Positions 8,922 through 15,867 of a stretch of DNA of 64,000 bases are shown piece after piece. The notes under the pieces are model-generated. The model ran no database searches, was not told the origin of the DNA, and saw only the letters and a list, made by a program, of their open reading frames with translations. The position numbers and the translations under genes are program-made. Positions within the stretch are counted from its first letter, which is position 1. Every line of letters begins with the position of its first letter. Source of the DNA: an uncultured Coriobacteriales bacterium. GTDB taxonomy: Bacteria; Actinomycetota; Coriobacteriia; Coriobacteriales; UMGS124. The stretch is taken from NCBI GenBank assembly GCA_902464015.1, contig CABQHM010000001.1, forward strand, positions 98,560 through 162,559, given 5' to 3'.

Positions 8922-9889
8922 GCCTGGCCGCAGGCTATGTAGCCGACCTCGCTCTGGGCGACCCACACGGCTGGCCCCACCCCGTGCGCTGGATGGGCTC
9001 CCTCATCGCTCGGCTCGAGCCTGCCCTGCGCCGTACCTTCCCCGACACACCGCGCGGCAAGCGGGCTGCGGGCGCAGCGCTTGTGTGCCTGGTCACGGGC
9101 ATCAGCGGTGGTGCGTGCGCGGCCGCGCTCGCCCTGGCGGGAGCCGTCAGTCCCTATCTATCCTGCGCGGTAGGGGCGCTTGTAAGTTACTGGATGCTTG
9201 CGACCAAATCGCTCAAGGACGAGAGCATGGCCGTGCTCGACGCCCTGGAACACGCGGGCCTGCCCGAGGCGCGCATGCGCGTCTCCATGATCGTAGGCCG
9301 CGACACGGCAGCGCTCACCGAAGAGGGCGTCACGAAGGCCGCGGTGGAGACGGTAGCCGAAAACGCCTCGGACGGCGTCATCGCTCCCCTTTTCTACCTG
9401 GCGCTGTTGGGACCAGTGGGCGGGGTCGTCTACAAGGCGATCAACACCATGGACTCGATGGTGGGTTACAAAAACGACCGCTACCTCGACTTCGGCCGCG
9501 CAGCCGCCAAGCTCGACGACGCGGTGAACTTTATCCCCGCTCGCCTGGCCGGCGCTCTCATGTGCCTGGCCGCCCCCCTTGCAGGCTTTGACGGCAAGCG
9601 CGCCTGGCGCACCTTTCGGCGCGACCGGCTCGCCCACACCTCGCCCAACTCCGCCCACACCGAGGCGGCCTGCGCGGGAGCCCTGGGCATACAGCTGGCC
9701 GGACCCAACTACTATGGCGGCGTGCTGGTGGAGAAACCCACGCTGGGCGAGGCATGCCGTGCGGTGGAACCCGCCGACATCCGCCGAGCAAACAGGCTGC
9801 TCTATGCCACAAGCCTGCTGGCACTGCCCGTATGCGCAGGACTCGGGACTCTTGTGTGGACGCTTGTGAGAGCGGCGGCGGGACTATGA
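8903..9889 (+). CDS. cbiB: Adenosylcobinamide-phosphate synthase CbiB
   Basis: 328 residues, membrane protein. CbiB attaches aminopropanol phosphate to adenosylcobyric acid. Recognisable phrases are LGDPHGWPHPVRWMG, VAENASDGVIAPLFYLALLG, KAINTMDSMVGYKNDRY and SPNSAHTEAACAGALGIQL. Several hydrophobic helices surround the NTMDSMVGYK core. The GTG at 8903 is preferred because AGAGAAAGGA lies just ahead and it gives the normal family N-terminus; the ATG at 8876 is an alternative giving nine extra residues. Confidence 0.93.
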   Translation: MYLHLVSLAAGYVADLALGDPHGWPHPVRWMGSLIARLEPALRRTFPDTPRGKRAAGAALVCLVTGISGGACAAALALAGAVSPYLSCAVGALVSYWMLATKSLKDESMAVLDALEHAGLPEARMRVSMIVGRDTAALTEEGVTKAAVETVAENASDGVIAPLFYLALLGPVGGVVYKAINTMDSMVGYKNDRYLDFGRAAAKLDDAVNFIPARLAGALMCLAAPLAGFDGKRAWRTFRRDRLAHTSPNSAHTEAACAGALGIQLAGPNYYGGVLVEKPTLGEACRAVEPADIRRANRLLYATSLLALPVCAGLGTLVWTLVRAAAGL

Positions 9890-9947
9890 GAAGACATGTT
9901 TGGATGAAGCCGCGCACACGTGCGGCACAGCGAACGGGAGGAGCGGC

Positions 9948-11573
9948 ATGACCAACAAGCGCGCCAAGGCGATTATGGTGCAGGGCACAATGTCGGGCGC
10001 AGGCAAGAGCCTCATCGCCGCAGGTCTATGCCGCATCTTTGCCCAGGACGACCTTGCGGTGGCCCCTTTCAAGTCGCAGAACATGTCGCTCAACTCGGCC
10101 GTCACGCCACATGGCTTTGAGATTGGACGCGCCCAGGCGTTGCAGGCGCAGGCCTGCGGCATCCCCGCCGAGCCCGCGATGAACCCCATTCTGCTCAAAC
10201 CCACAACCGACGTGGGGTCGCAGGTCGTTGTCATGGGCAAACCCGTGGCGAACATGGCGGCCCGCGACTACTTCAAATATAAGACGAGTCTCATTCCCAC
10301 CGTGCAAGCAGCCTATGACGACCTGGCCTCGCGCCATGACGTCGTGGTCATCGAAGGCGCGGGCAGTCCGGCCGAGATCAACCTCAAGCACAACGACATC
10401 GTGAACATGGGTATGGCCAAAATGGCGGCCTCACCTGTGCTGCTTGTGGGCAACATCGACTGCGGCGGCGTGTTCGCCCAGCTTGTGGGCACGCATGCCC
10501 TGCTTGAGGACGACGAGCGGCGCATGCTCAAGGCTTGCGTTATCAACAAGTTCCGCGGCGATGTGACCCTTTTGCAGCCCGGCCTCGACGAGCTTGAGCG
10601 GCGCATGGGGATACCGGTGGCCGGCGTGGTGCCCTACACACCCCTTGACCTCGACGACGAGGACGGCTTCTCCGCCATACAGGGGTCGGGCGCAGCAAAC
10701 GCCCTGCTCGACATCGCCGTCGTACGTCTGCCCCACATCTCGAACTTCACCGACCTCGACGCCCTCACCGCCCTGCCCGAGGTGCGCGTGCGCTATGTGA
10801 GCCATGCCGAGGAGCTGGGCCAGCCCGACCTTGTCGTGGTCCCCGGCACCAAGGCCACCCTGGGCGACCTCGCCTGGGTGCGCGCATACAACCTGGATGC
10901 CGCGCTGCGCCAGCATGCCGAGGCAGGTTGCCTCGTCTTGGGCATCTGCGGCGGGTACCAGATGCTGGGCCTGGAGATACACGACCCCCTGGGGGTGGAA
11001 GGCGGCGGGTGCCAAGAGGGTCTGGGGTTGCTGCCCGTACGCACCGCGTTCACCCAAGAAAAGACGCTTTGCAGCAGTGCGGGCACGACGTTGCAGCTTG
11101 AGGAGCCCTTTGCGGACCTGTCGAACCTGGACGTTGCGGGATACCAGATCCACATGGGACAGACGATGCTCGAGGGCGGCATGCCGTTCTGCCTGCTTGC
11201 AGATAACGGCGATGCAGCGGGCAATACCGCACAAGCATACGCATGCGTCAACGACAACGATACGGCCTATGACCAGCGAGGATGTATGCCCAGCAACGGC
11301 AGGCCCAGTGACGACGCGGGGCAGTCCACCTACGAGGATGGCTGCGTTGCAGGCACCGTGATGGGCACGTACCTGCATGGCCTCTTCGACTCCGTGCCCT
11401 TCACGCAAGCGCTTATCGACATGCTCCTCGCGCGCAAGGGAATCTCCGGCACGCGCATCAACGCGCAAGACCGCGCCACCCGCAGGGAACAGCAGCTCAA
11501 TATACTTGCCGACACACTGCGAACCAGCCTCGACATGGACCTCGTCTATCGAATCTTGGAGGAAGGCATATGA
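9948..11573 (+). CDS. cbiP: Cobyric acid synthase CbiP
   Basis: 541 residues. N-terminal P-loop domain (MVQGTMSGAGKSLIAAGLCR), middle VIEGAGSPAEINL, then a class I glutamine amidotransferase domain with Cys334 in GICGGYQMLG and the terminal GTYLHGLFDS. It amidates side chains b, d, e and g. The ATG at 9948 follows CGGGAGGAG, a strong ribosome binding site. About 45 hydrophilic residues are inserted between GYQIHMGQT and GTYLHGLFD, making the protein slightly longer than usual. It overlaps cbiC by an ATGA. Confidence 0.95.
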   Translation: MTNKRAKAIMVQGTMSGAGKSLIAAGLCRIFAQDDLAVAPFKSQNMSLNSAVTPHGFEIGRAQALQAQACGIPAEPAMNPILLKPTTDVGSQVVVMGKPVANMAARDYFKYKTSLIPTVQAAYDDLASRHDVVVIEGAGSPAEINLKHNDIVNMGMAKMAASPVLLVGNIDCGGVFAQLVGTHALLEDDERRMLKACVINKFRGDVTLLQPGLDELERRMGIPVAGVVPYTPLDLDDEDGFSAIQGSGAANALLDIAVVRLPHISNFTDLDALTALPEVRVRYVSHAEELGQPDLVVVPGTKATLGDLAWVRAYNLDAALRQHAEAGCLVLGICGGYQMLGLEIHDPLGVEGGGCQEGLGLLPVRTAFTQEKTLCSSAGTTLQLEEPFADLSNLDVAGYQIHMGQTMLEGGMPFCLLADNGDAAGNTAQAYACVNDNDTAYDQRGCMPSNGRPSDDAGQSTYEDGCVAGTVMGTYLHGLFDSVPFTQALIDMLLARKGISGTRINAQDRATRREQQLNILADTLRTSLDMDLVYRILEEGI

Positions 11574-12238
11574 GTGCAACCACCCTGGGCACGCTCGAGC
11601 ATGTGAAGCCCGGTGACATCGAGACGCGCTCGTTTGAAATCATTACCGAAGAGCTCCGCCAGCGCGGCGTCAGCCTCGACCCCGCGACGGCGCCTGTCAT
11701 CATGCGCGCCATCCACACGACGGCCGACTTCGACTATGCCGAGAACCTGCTCTTCTCCCCTGGTGCGATGCAGGCGGGAGTGGAGGCGCTCAAGGCGGGG
11801 GCATCCGTGGTGACCGACACCACCATGGCGCAGTCGGGCATCAACAAGCGCGCCCTGGCACGCCTGGGCGGCGAGGCCCTCAACTTCATCCGCGACCCCG
11901 AGGTCATGCAAGAGGCACGCGACAAGGGCGTCACGCGTTCCGCCATGGCCATGGAGAAGGCCGCCGGGTTGGGGCGCCCCCTCATCTACGCCGTGGGCAA
12001 CGCCCCCACCGCCCTCGTGCAGCTGCGCGAGCTCATTGACAAGGGAATGGACATACCACCTGCGCTTATCATCGGTGTGCCAGTCGGCTTTGTAAACGTG
12101 ACAGAATCAAAAGAGCTCATCATGGGGCTCAAGGACGTACCTTGGATCGTGGCGCAGGGCCGCAAGGGTGGCAGCAACGTGGCGGCCGCAATCGTCAATG
12201 CGCTGCTGTATGTGGCAACTGATAATGTGAGGGAGTGA
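11570..12238 (+). CDS. cbiC: Cobalt-precorrin-8 methylmutase CbiC
   Basis: 222 residues. Moves the C11 methyl to C12, yielding cobyrinic acid. Family signatures are RAIHTTADFDYAENLLFSP with the conserved histidine at 49 (the CobH His43 equivalent), DTTMAQSGINKR and AVGNAPTAL. GGAGGAAGG at 11558-11566 lies just before the ATG. It is the last gene of the cluster on this strand; 310 bp of hairpins follow before a convergent gene. Confidence 0.95.
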   Translation: MSATTLGTLEHVKPGDIETRSFEIITEELRQRGVSLDPATAPVIMRAIHTTADFDYAENLLFSPGAMQAGVEALKAGASVVTDTTMAQSGINKRALARLGGEALNFIRDPEVMQEARDKGVTRSAMAMEKAAGLGRPLIYAVGNAPTALVQLRELIDKGMDIPPALIIGVPVGFVNVTESKELIMGLKDVPWIVAQGRKGGSNVAAAIVNALLYVATDNVRE

Positions 12239-12243
12239 GTTGG

Positions 12244-12327
12244 GGGCCTGAGGGGGTTTGTTTCTCGCTGGTCCTCGCCGCAAAAATCGCGGCTGCGGAT
12301 TCGCTCGAAACAAGCCCCCTCAGGCCC
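12244..12327. repeat. Hairpin A: 20-bp outer stem enclosing the 44-nt core
   Basis: Left arm 12244-12263 and right arm 12308-12327 pair over 20 positions with a single G:T wobble. The arm sequence GGGCCTGAGGGGG is not shared with the other hairpins. The loop is the 44-nt core at 12264-12307. It starts 5 nt after the cbiC stop, so it could serve as its terminator or protect the mRNA end. Confidence 0.85.
12264..12307 (+). repeat. 44-nt repeat core, copy 1
   Basis: Reads CTCGCTGGTCCTCGCCGC, then AAAAAT, then CGCGGCTGCGGATTCGCTCG. The two arms are imperfectly complementary, so the core is itself a weak hairpin with a 6-nt tip. An inverted copy lies at 12457-12500. Confidence 0.85.
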
Positions 12328-12342
12328 GCACGCGCCATGCTG

Positions 12343-12421
12343 ACCTGGCGCAAAGCGCGGGGATTGCGGGCTGGGGGGATCAAGGGAAATGCAAAGCGTC
12401 CCCCTGATCCCCCTGCCAGGT
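12343..12421. repeat. Hairpin B between the two core copies
   Basis: Outer arms ACCTGGC (12343-12349) and GCCAGGT (12415-12421) enclose an inner stem GGGGGATCA (from 12374) with TGATCCCCC (12405-12413). The loop holds AAATGCAAAGCG. It does not contain the 44-nt core. Confidence 0.65.
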
Positions 12422-12423
12422 AC

Positions 12424-12538
12424 GGGCCCGATACAGCAGGGGCCCACGTCTGCCATCGAGCGAATCCGCAGCCGCGCTGTGCGCGGCGAGGACCAGCGAG
12501 ATGACAGACGTGGGCCCCGTCCGGGATGTATCGTGCCC
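12424..12538. repeat. Hairpin C: long stem enclosing the inverted core
   Basis: GGGGCCCACGTCTG (12439-12452) pairs perfectly with CAGACGTGGGCCCC (12505-12518). An outer extension pairs GGGC..GATACA (12425-12435) with TGTATC..GCCC (12527-12538). The enclosed loop carries the second 44-nt core in reverse orientation. It ends 8 nt from the stop of the convergent gene. Confidence 0.85.
12457..12500 (-). repeat. 44-nt repeat core, copy 2 (inverted)
   Basis: Its reverse complement matches copy 1 at all 38 positions outside the central hexamer, which is GCACAG here against AAAAAT in copy 1. Conserved arms with a free centre look like selection on a folded or protein-bound structure. Confidence 0.85.
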
Positions 12539-12545
12539 TAGCTGC

Positions 12546-13775
12546 CTAGATGCTTTCCATCTCCCCCAACACGGCGTAGTACCACTCCTCGCCGGGGTCG
12601 CAGTAGGTGTTGGCAGCATCCATGGTGAGCTTGCCACCGTACATGTAGCCGAGGTACTCAACGTGAGCCCAGATGGCCTCTTCCCAGCTTGAGAAGCTGT
12701 GGCCCATCCAGCCCCAGGCGTTGTACGGCCTGAAGCAGTACGCGCCCATCGTCGACTCGATGCAGGAAATGGCCGGCGACCAGCGGGGATCGACACCGTA
12801 GGCAAGGGCAGCCTGGGCAAAAACGCGACCGTATCCCGACAGCGTGGAGCCGGCGAGGTAAGCGTCGATGCGGGCAGCCCATGCGTCGACAGTGGAATCG
12901 CCGGAGGTGGAGTTGTCGGGCTGGGAGGGTTCAGGCTCGGGCTCGGGAGTCGGGGCAGGTTCCGACCCGTTCGACTCAGAGGAAGACCCCTGGTTGGCAT
13001 TTTGGTTCGAGTTGATGATCTCGTCGGCGCGGTCCTCGTCCACGCGCTCGGTGGTTCCGTCGGGCTTCGTCTCGATGAAGATGGTCTCGCCTGTGGACGG
13101 ATCAGTCTCGGTCGTCACCGTGGACTGATCGCGCGACGCGGCAACCTGTGCAGCAAGCGCGGCCTGCCTGGCAGCCTCTTCCTCGGCAACGCGCGCCTCA
13201 GCCTCATCGGCAGCTGCCTGCACCTGGGCAAGCGCCTCAGCAGCCTCGTCCTCGGCCTGCTGGGCCTCGACGAGCAGGCTCTCTAGGTTCGCCTGTTCCT
13301 GCTCAAGTTCATCTTGGAGCTCGAGCAAGCCCTCAAGCTGGCCAGACGTGTAGGTTTGCACCGTATTGAGATAGGTCAGCGTGGCAACAAAGTTCTCAAA
13401 GCCATCCGAAGACAGAATGACGTTCAAAAGGCCGGCGGAATTCTGCGAGAACTTGTACTGCGTGACCATGGCCGAAGCGGCCTTTTCCTGCGCACCGGGT
13501 ATACGGGCCTCGATGTCGGCAATGCGCGCACGGCAATCTTCGACATCAGCCTGAGCCTGAGCGGTGGCCTCCATGGCCTCGTTGTATGCCTGACTCTTTG
13601 CAGAGACCTCTTGCCGCAGCTGAGCCAGGGTCTCCCTGGAGTCGGCATGGGCGTCACCAATGGTCGGGCCCAGCGCCCAAGCACCGCCAACCGTTATTGC
13701 AAGCCCCAGGGCCACGGCCGCAATTGCGCGGCCATACGGCCTAGAGCAGGCTTTGCTTTCATCTGAAAGCGCCAT
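12546..13775 (-). CDS. Secreted coiled-coil protein with lysozyme-like C-terminal domain
   Basis: 409 residues. A signal peptide or anchor spans about 15-44 (hydrophobic stretch AVALGLAITVGGAWAL, then DAHA). Residues about 47-240 are a long Glu/Gln/Ala-rich coiled coil like the N-terminal region of PcsB/EnvC-type cell-wall factors. A Ser/Glu/Pro-rich linker follows. The last 90 residues (AYGVDPRWSPAISCIEST, then YNAWGWMG) resemble lysozyme-like or transglycosylase domains, with the glutamate in IEST as the candidate catalytic acid. The ATG at 13775 follows a perfect AGGAGG six bases upstream. Probably acts in peptidoglycan remodelling outside the membrane; substrate unproven. Confidence 0.75.
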   Translation of the reverse strand: MALSDESKACSRPYGRAIAAVALGLAITVGGAWALGPTIGDAHADSRETLAQLRQEVSAKSQAYNEAMEATAQAQADVEDCRARIADIEARIPGAQEKAASAMVTQYKFSQNSAGLLNVILSSDGFENFVATLTYLNTVQTYTSGQLEGLLELQDELEQEQANLESLLVEAQQAEDEAAEALAQVQAAADEAEARVAEEEAARQAALAAQVAASRDQSTVTTETDPSTGETIFIETKPDGTTERVDEDRADEIINSNQNANQGSSSESNGSEPAPTPEPEPEPSQPDNSTSGDSTVDAWAARIDAYLAGSTLSGYGRVFAQAALAYGVDPRWSPAISCIESTMGAYCFRPYNAWGWMGHSFSSWEEAIWAHVEYLGYMYGGKLTMDAANTYCDPGEEWYYAVLGEMESI

Positions 13776-13780
13776 ACGTT

Positions 13781-13830
13781 TCCTCCTGAAAGGGGTAGGG
13801 ATCATGGCGTATAGCGCTCTATTGTAATAT
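13781..13830 (-). promoter_or_regulatory. Promoter region and ribosome binding site of the coiled-coil/lysozyme-like gene
   Basis: On the minus strand TACAAT (plus 13821-13826) is a good -10 hexamer; the -35 is weak. The AGGAGG at 13781-13787 decides the start codon at 13775. The roughly 40-nt leader shows no structure. Confidence 0.5.
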
Positions 13831-13851
13831 AAGAATGTGTGCATAGAAAGA

Positions 13852-13910
13852 AGCCGGGTTCTGCGCTTCGTTTCAGGTGCTTGAATAACCCCTGATGGCA
13901 GAACCCGGCT
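13852..13910 (-). terminator. Long stem-loop terminator after the isoaspartyl peptidase gene
   Basis: AGCCGGGTTCTGC (13852-13864) pairs perfectly with GCAGAACCCGGCT (13898-13910), closing a 33-nt loop with its own inner stem TCAGG/CCTGA. On the minus strand the distal arm is followed by TCTTTCT, a weak U-tract. Confidence 0.75.
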
Positions 13911-13935
13911 CTGTATACACGCTGTACGAAAAGAC

Positions 13936-14871
13936 CTAGTTGTGGGTCACGCGGACGTCACCGAATGCATAACCCCAGTCCATCTGAGCGCAGGCGTTGT
14001 GAGCGACGACTGCTTCGCCCTCAACGGGAATGCAGATGAGGCCACCGTCGCCGCCGCGGTCTTCCACGGCCTCAAGCACGGCCTTCGCCGCGTCGCTGGG
14101 AGTCTGGCCCGCCCACAGCACGCGGGCATGCAGCTGGTAGCCGGCGCTTTCCTGGATGAAGCGCTCACCCGTGCCCGTGCATGAAACAGCCAGCGTCTGC
14201 TGGTTGGCGTACGTGCCTGCGCCGGCAATGGGAGAGTCGCCCACACGACCCGGCTGCTGGTTGGTCACACCACCCGTGGAGGTACCTGCCGCAATGTTGC
14301 CTGCAGCGTCACGTGCGACGACGCCGATGGTGCCGTGGCCGGGCTTGTCCCAACCGCCGTCAGGCAGAGCCTGAAGCTCGGCGAGTTGCTTGACGCGCTC
14401 GGGCAGAATGAAGTACGACTGCGGGGCAGTCTCGACGCCCCAGGCCTCGCACTGGGCCTCGGTGGGCTCCACCATGAGGACGTGCGGAGTCTTCTCCATG
14501 ACGGCGCGGGCAGCGTCGATGGGGTTGCGCACGCAATCGGCACCCGCGACGGCGCCGCAGCGGCCGTCGCCGGTCATGACGCAGCTGTCCATCTCCGCCC
14601 TGCCCTCGCTCGTGAGAGCCGCACCGCGGCCCGCGTTGAACTCGGGGGCGTCCTCCATCACATGCACGCCGGCAACAACGGCATCGAGGGCGCTACCGCC
14701 TGCGTCGAGCACCGCCATGGCGGCGTCGAGGGCGCGCTTGATGTCTGCAGCGGCCTGCTGCTCGCGCTCGGGCGTGAAGGGGTGACGGCGACGGCCGGCA
14801 CCGCCGTGGACAACGACGACCGGCTTGCCGGCAGCGCCTTCAGTGGAATAAACGATAGGAGTCTCAGCCAT
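13936..14871 (-). CDS. Isoaspartyl peptidase / plant-type L-asparaginase (Ntn hydrolase)
   Basis: 311 residues. Precursor of an N-terminal-nucleophile hydrolase. VVVHGGAGRRR at the N-terminus, FNAGRGAALTSEG, and the autocleavage site G-HG-TIGVVA, which would expose Thr181 as the new N-terminus of the beta chain. GRVGDSPIAGAGTYA is the substrate loop. It hydrolyses isoaspartyl dipeptides and/or asparagine. The start at 14871 is chosen over longer frames because AAAGGT precedes it and the protein begins as the family does. Monocistronic, followed by a stem-loop. Confidence 0.9.
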   Translation of the reverse strand: MAETPIVYSTEGAAGKPVVVVHGGAGRRRHPFTPEREQQAAADIKRALDAAMAVLDAGGSALDAVVAGVHVMEDAPEFNAGRGAALTSEGRAEMDSCVMTGDGRCGAVAGADCVRNPIDAARAVMEKTPHVLMVEPTEAQCEAWGVETAPQSYFILPERVKQLAELQALPDGGWDKPGHGTIGVVARDAAGNIAAGTSTGGVTNQQPGRVGDSPIAGAGTYANQQTLAVSCTGTGERFIQESAGYQLHARVLWAGQTPSDAAKAVLEAVEDRGGDGGLICIPVEGEAVVAHNACAQMDWGYAFGDVRVTHN

Positions 14872-15058
14872 TTGAGCGACCTTTCGTGTGACATGGGCAA
14901 TGGGCAAAAACAGCCCCGCGGGCGCTTCCCGCATGGGTGTGAGCAGTGTAATCCACCTTGATGCAGCATGCTTGTGCAAATCGCTAAAGATAGATGTCTT
15001 GAAAGGTGCAGTTGCCCTCAAATGGTAGAGTCTTTTCGCACATGCGAAGGGAGACGTG

Positions 15059-15832
15059 ATGGAAAGAAGCGAGCTGCTCGCGCTTTTGGACGAGGTTTCA
15101 CAAGGTCGCGTGCCTGCCGAAGAGGCGGCACGGCGCATCGGCACAGCCGACGTGGCCAAACTCGAATACGCCACCCTCGACCTACAGCGCGGCGCACGCC
15201 AGGGCGTGTCGGAAGTTGTGTACGGCGCAGGAAAGACCGCCGAGCAAATTGCCGGCATCGTAGGCGCCCTCGTGCAATCCGGCCAGGCCCGCGTCATGGT
15301 GACGCGCCTTGACCAGGAAAAAGCCGCCGAAGTCCAGTCTCTCTTAGAAAACGGTACACAATCAGACATTACTCTCGCCTACCATGAGCAGGCTCGCATG
15401 GGCATCGTAGGCGATAAGCCCGCAGCGGATAGCGAGGGGACGATTCTCGTCGTATGCGCAGGTACGAGCGACCTTCCCGTGGCCGAAGAGGCGGCCCTTA
15501 CCGCCGAGATGCTCGGCAACCGCGTCGTGCGCGCCTGGGACGTGGGCGTGGCCGGCATCCATCGCCTCCTTCGCCATGCCGACGACATCGCAGACGCAAG
15601 TGTCATCGTCGCCGTCGCCGGCATGGAGGGGGCGCTTCCCAGCGTCGTCGCAGGCCTGGCGAGCTGCCCCGTCATCGCCGTGCCCACAAGCGTGGGTTAC
15701 GGGGCGAGCTTTGGCGGAGTCACCGCCCTGCTGGCCATGCTCAACAGCTGCGCCAGCGGCGTGAGCGTCGTCAACATCGACAACGGCTTTGGGGCCGGCT
15801 ACCAGGCGAGCCTCATCAACCACCGCCGCTAG
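15059..15832 (+). CDS. larB: LarB: pyridinium-3,5-biscarboxylic acid mononucleotide synthase
   Basis: 257 residues. LarB carboxylates and hydrolyses nicotinic acid adenine dinucleotide to make the first intermediate of the nickel-pincer nucleotide. N-terminal helical part (LLDEVSQGRV..EEAARRIG) and a PurE-like C-terminal domain (VVCAGTSDLPVAEEAALTAE, DVGVAGIHR, GMEGALPSVVAGL, PTSVGYGASFGG). GTG at 15056 and ATG at 15059 are adjacent in frame; AAGGGAG at 15047-15053 fits the ATG. larC follows 35 nt downstream. Confidence 0.93.
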   Translation: MERSELLALLDEVSQGRVPAEEAARRIGTADVAKLEYATLDLQRGARQGVSEVVYGAGKTAEQIAGIVGALVQSGQARVMVTRLDQEKAAEVQSLLENGTQSDITLAYHEQARMGIVGDKPAADSEGTILVVCAGTSDLPVAEEAALTAEMLGNRVVRAWDVGVAGIHRLLRHADDIADASVIVAVAGMEGALPSVVAGLASCPVIAVPTSVGYGASFGGVTALLAMLNSCASGVSVVNIDNGFGAGYQASLINHRR

Positions 15833-15867
15833 CGGCACGTCATCCCGCCGCCGGAAAGGATGATCTC

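Larger units (their letters stand above)
12239..12545. other. Convergent intergenic region made of three nested stem-loops
   Basis: No gene is visible here. The 307 bp between the stops of cbiC (+) and the gene at 12546 (-) are almost entirely inverted repeats: 12244-12327, 12343-12421 and 12424-12538. The first and third enclose inverted copies of the same 44-nt core. The region could terminate transcription from both sides, but it is much longer than a simple bidirectional terminator. Confidence 0.8.

Noticed and set aside
9890..9947. Riboswitch or regulatory element between cbiB and cbiP
   Set aside because: The 58-nt gap is too short and shows no B12-box-like sequence.
12239..12545. CRISPR array
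   Set aside because: The repeated core occurs only twice, in opposite orientation, and there are no regular spacers or cas genes.
15454..15867. N-terminal extension of larC into larB
   Set aside because: The extra 138 codons are Arg-rich out-of-frame translation of larB. The ATG at 15868 has a ribosome binding site and the correct family N-terminus.
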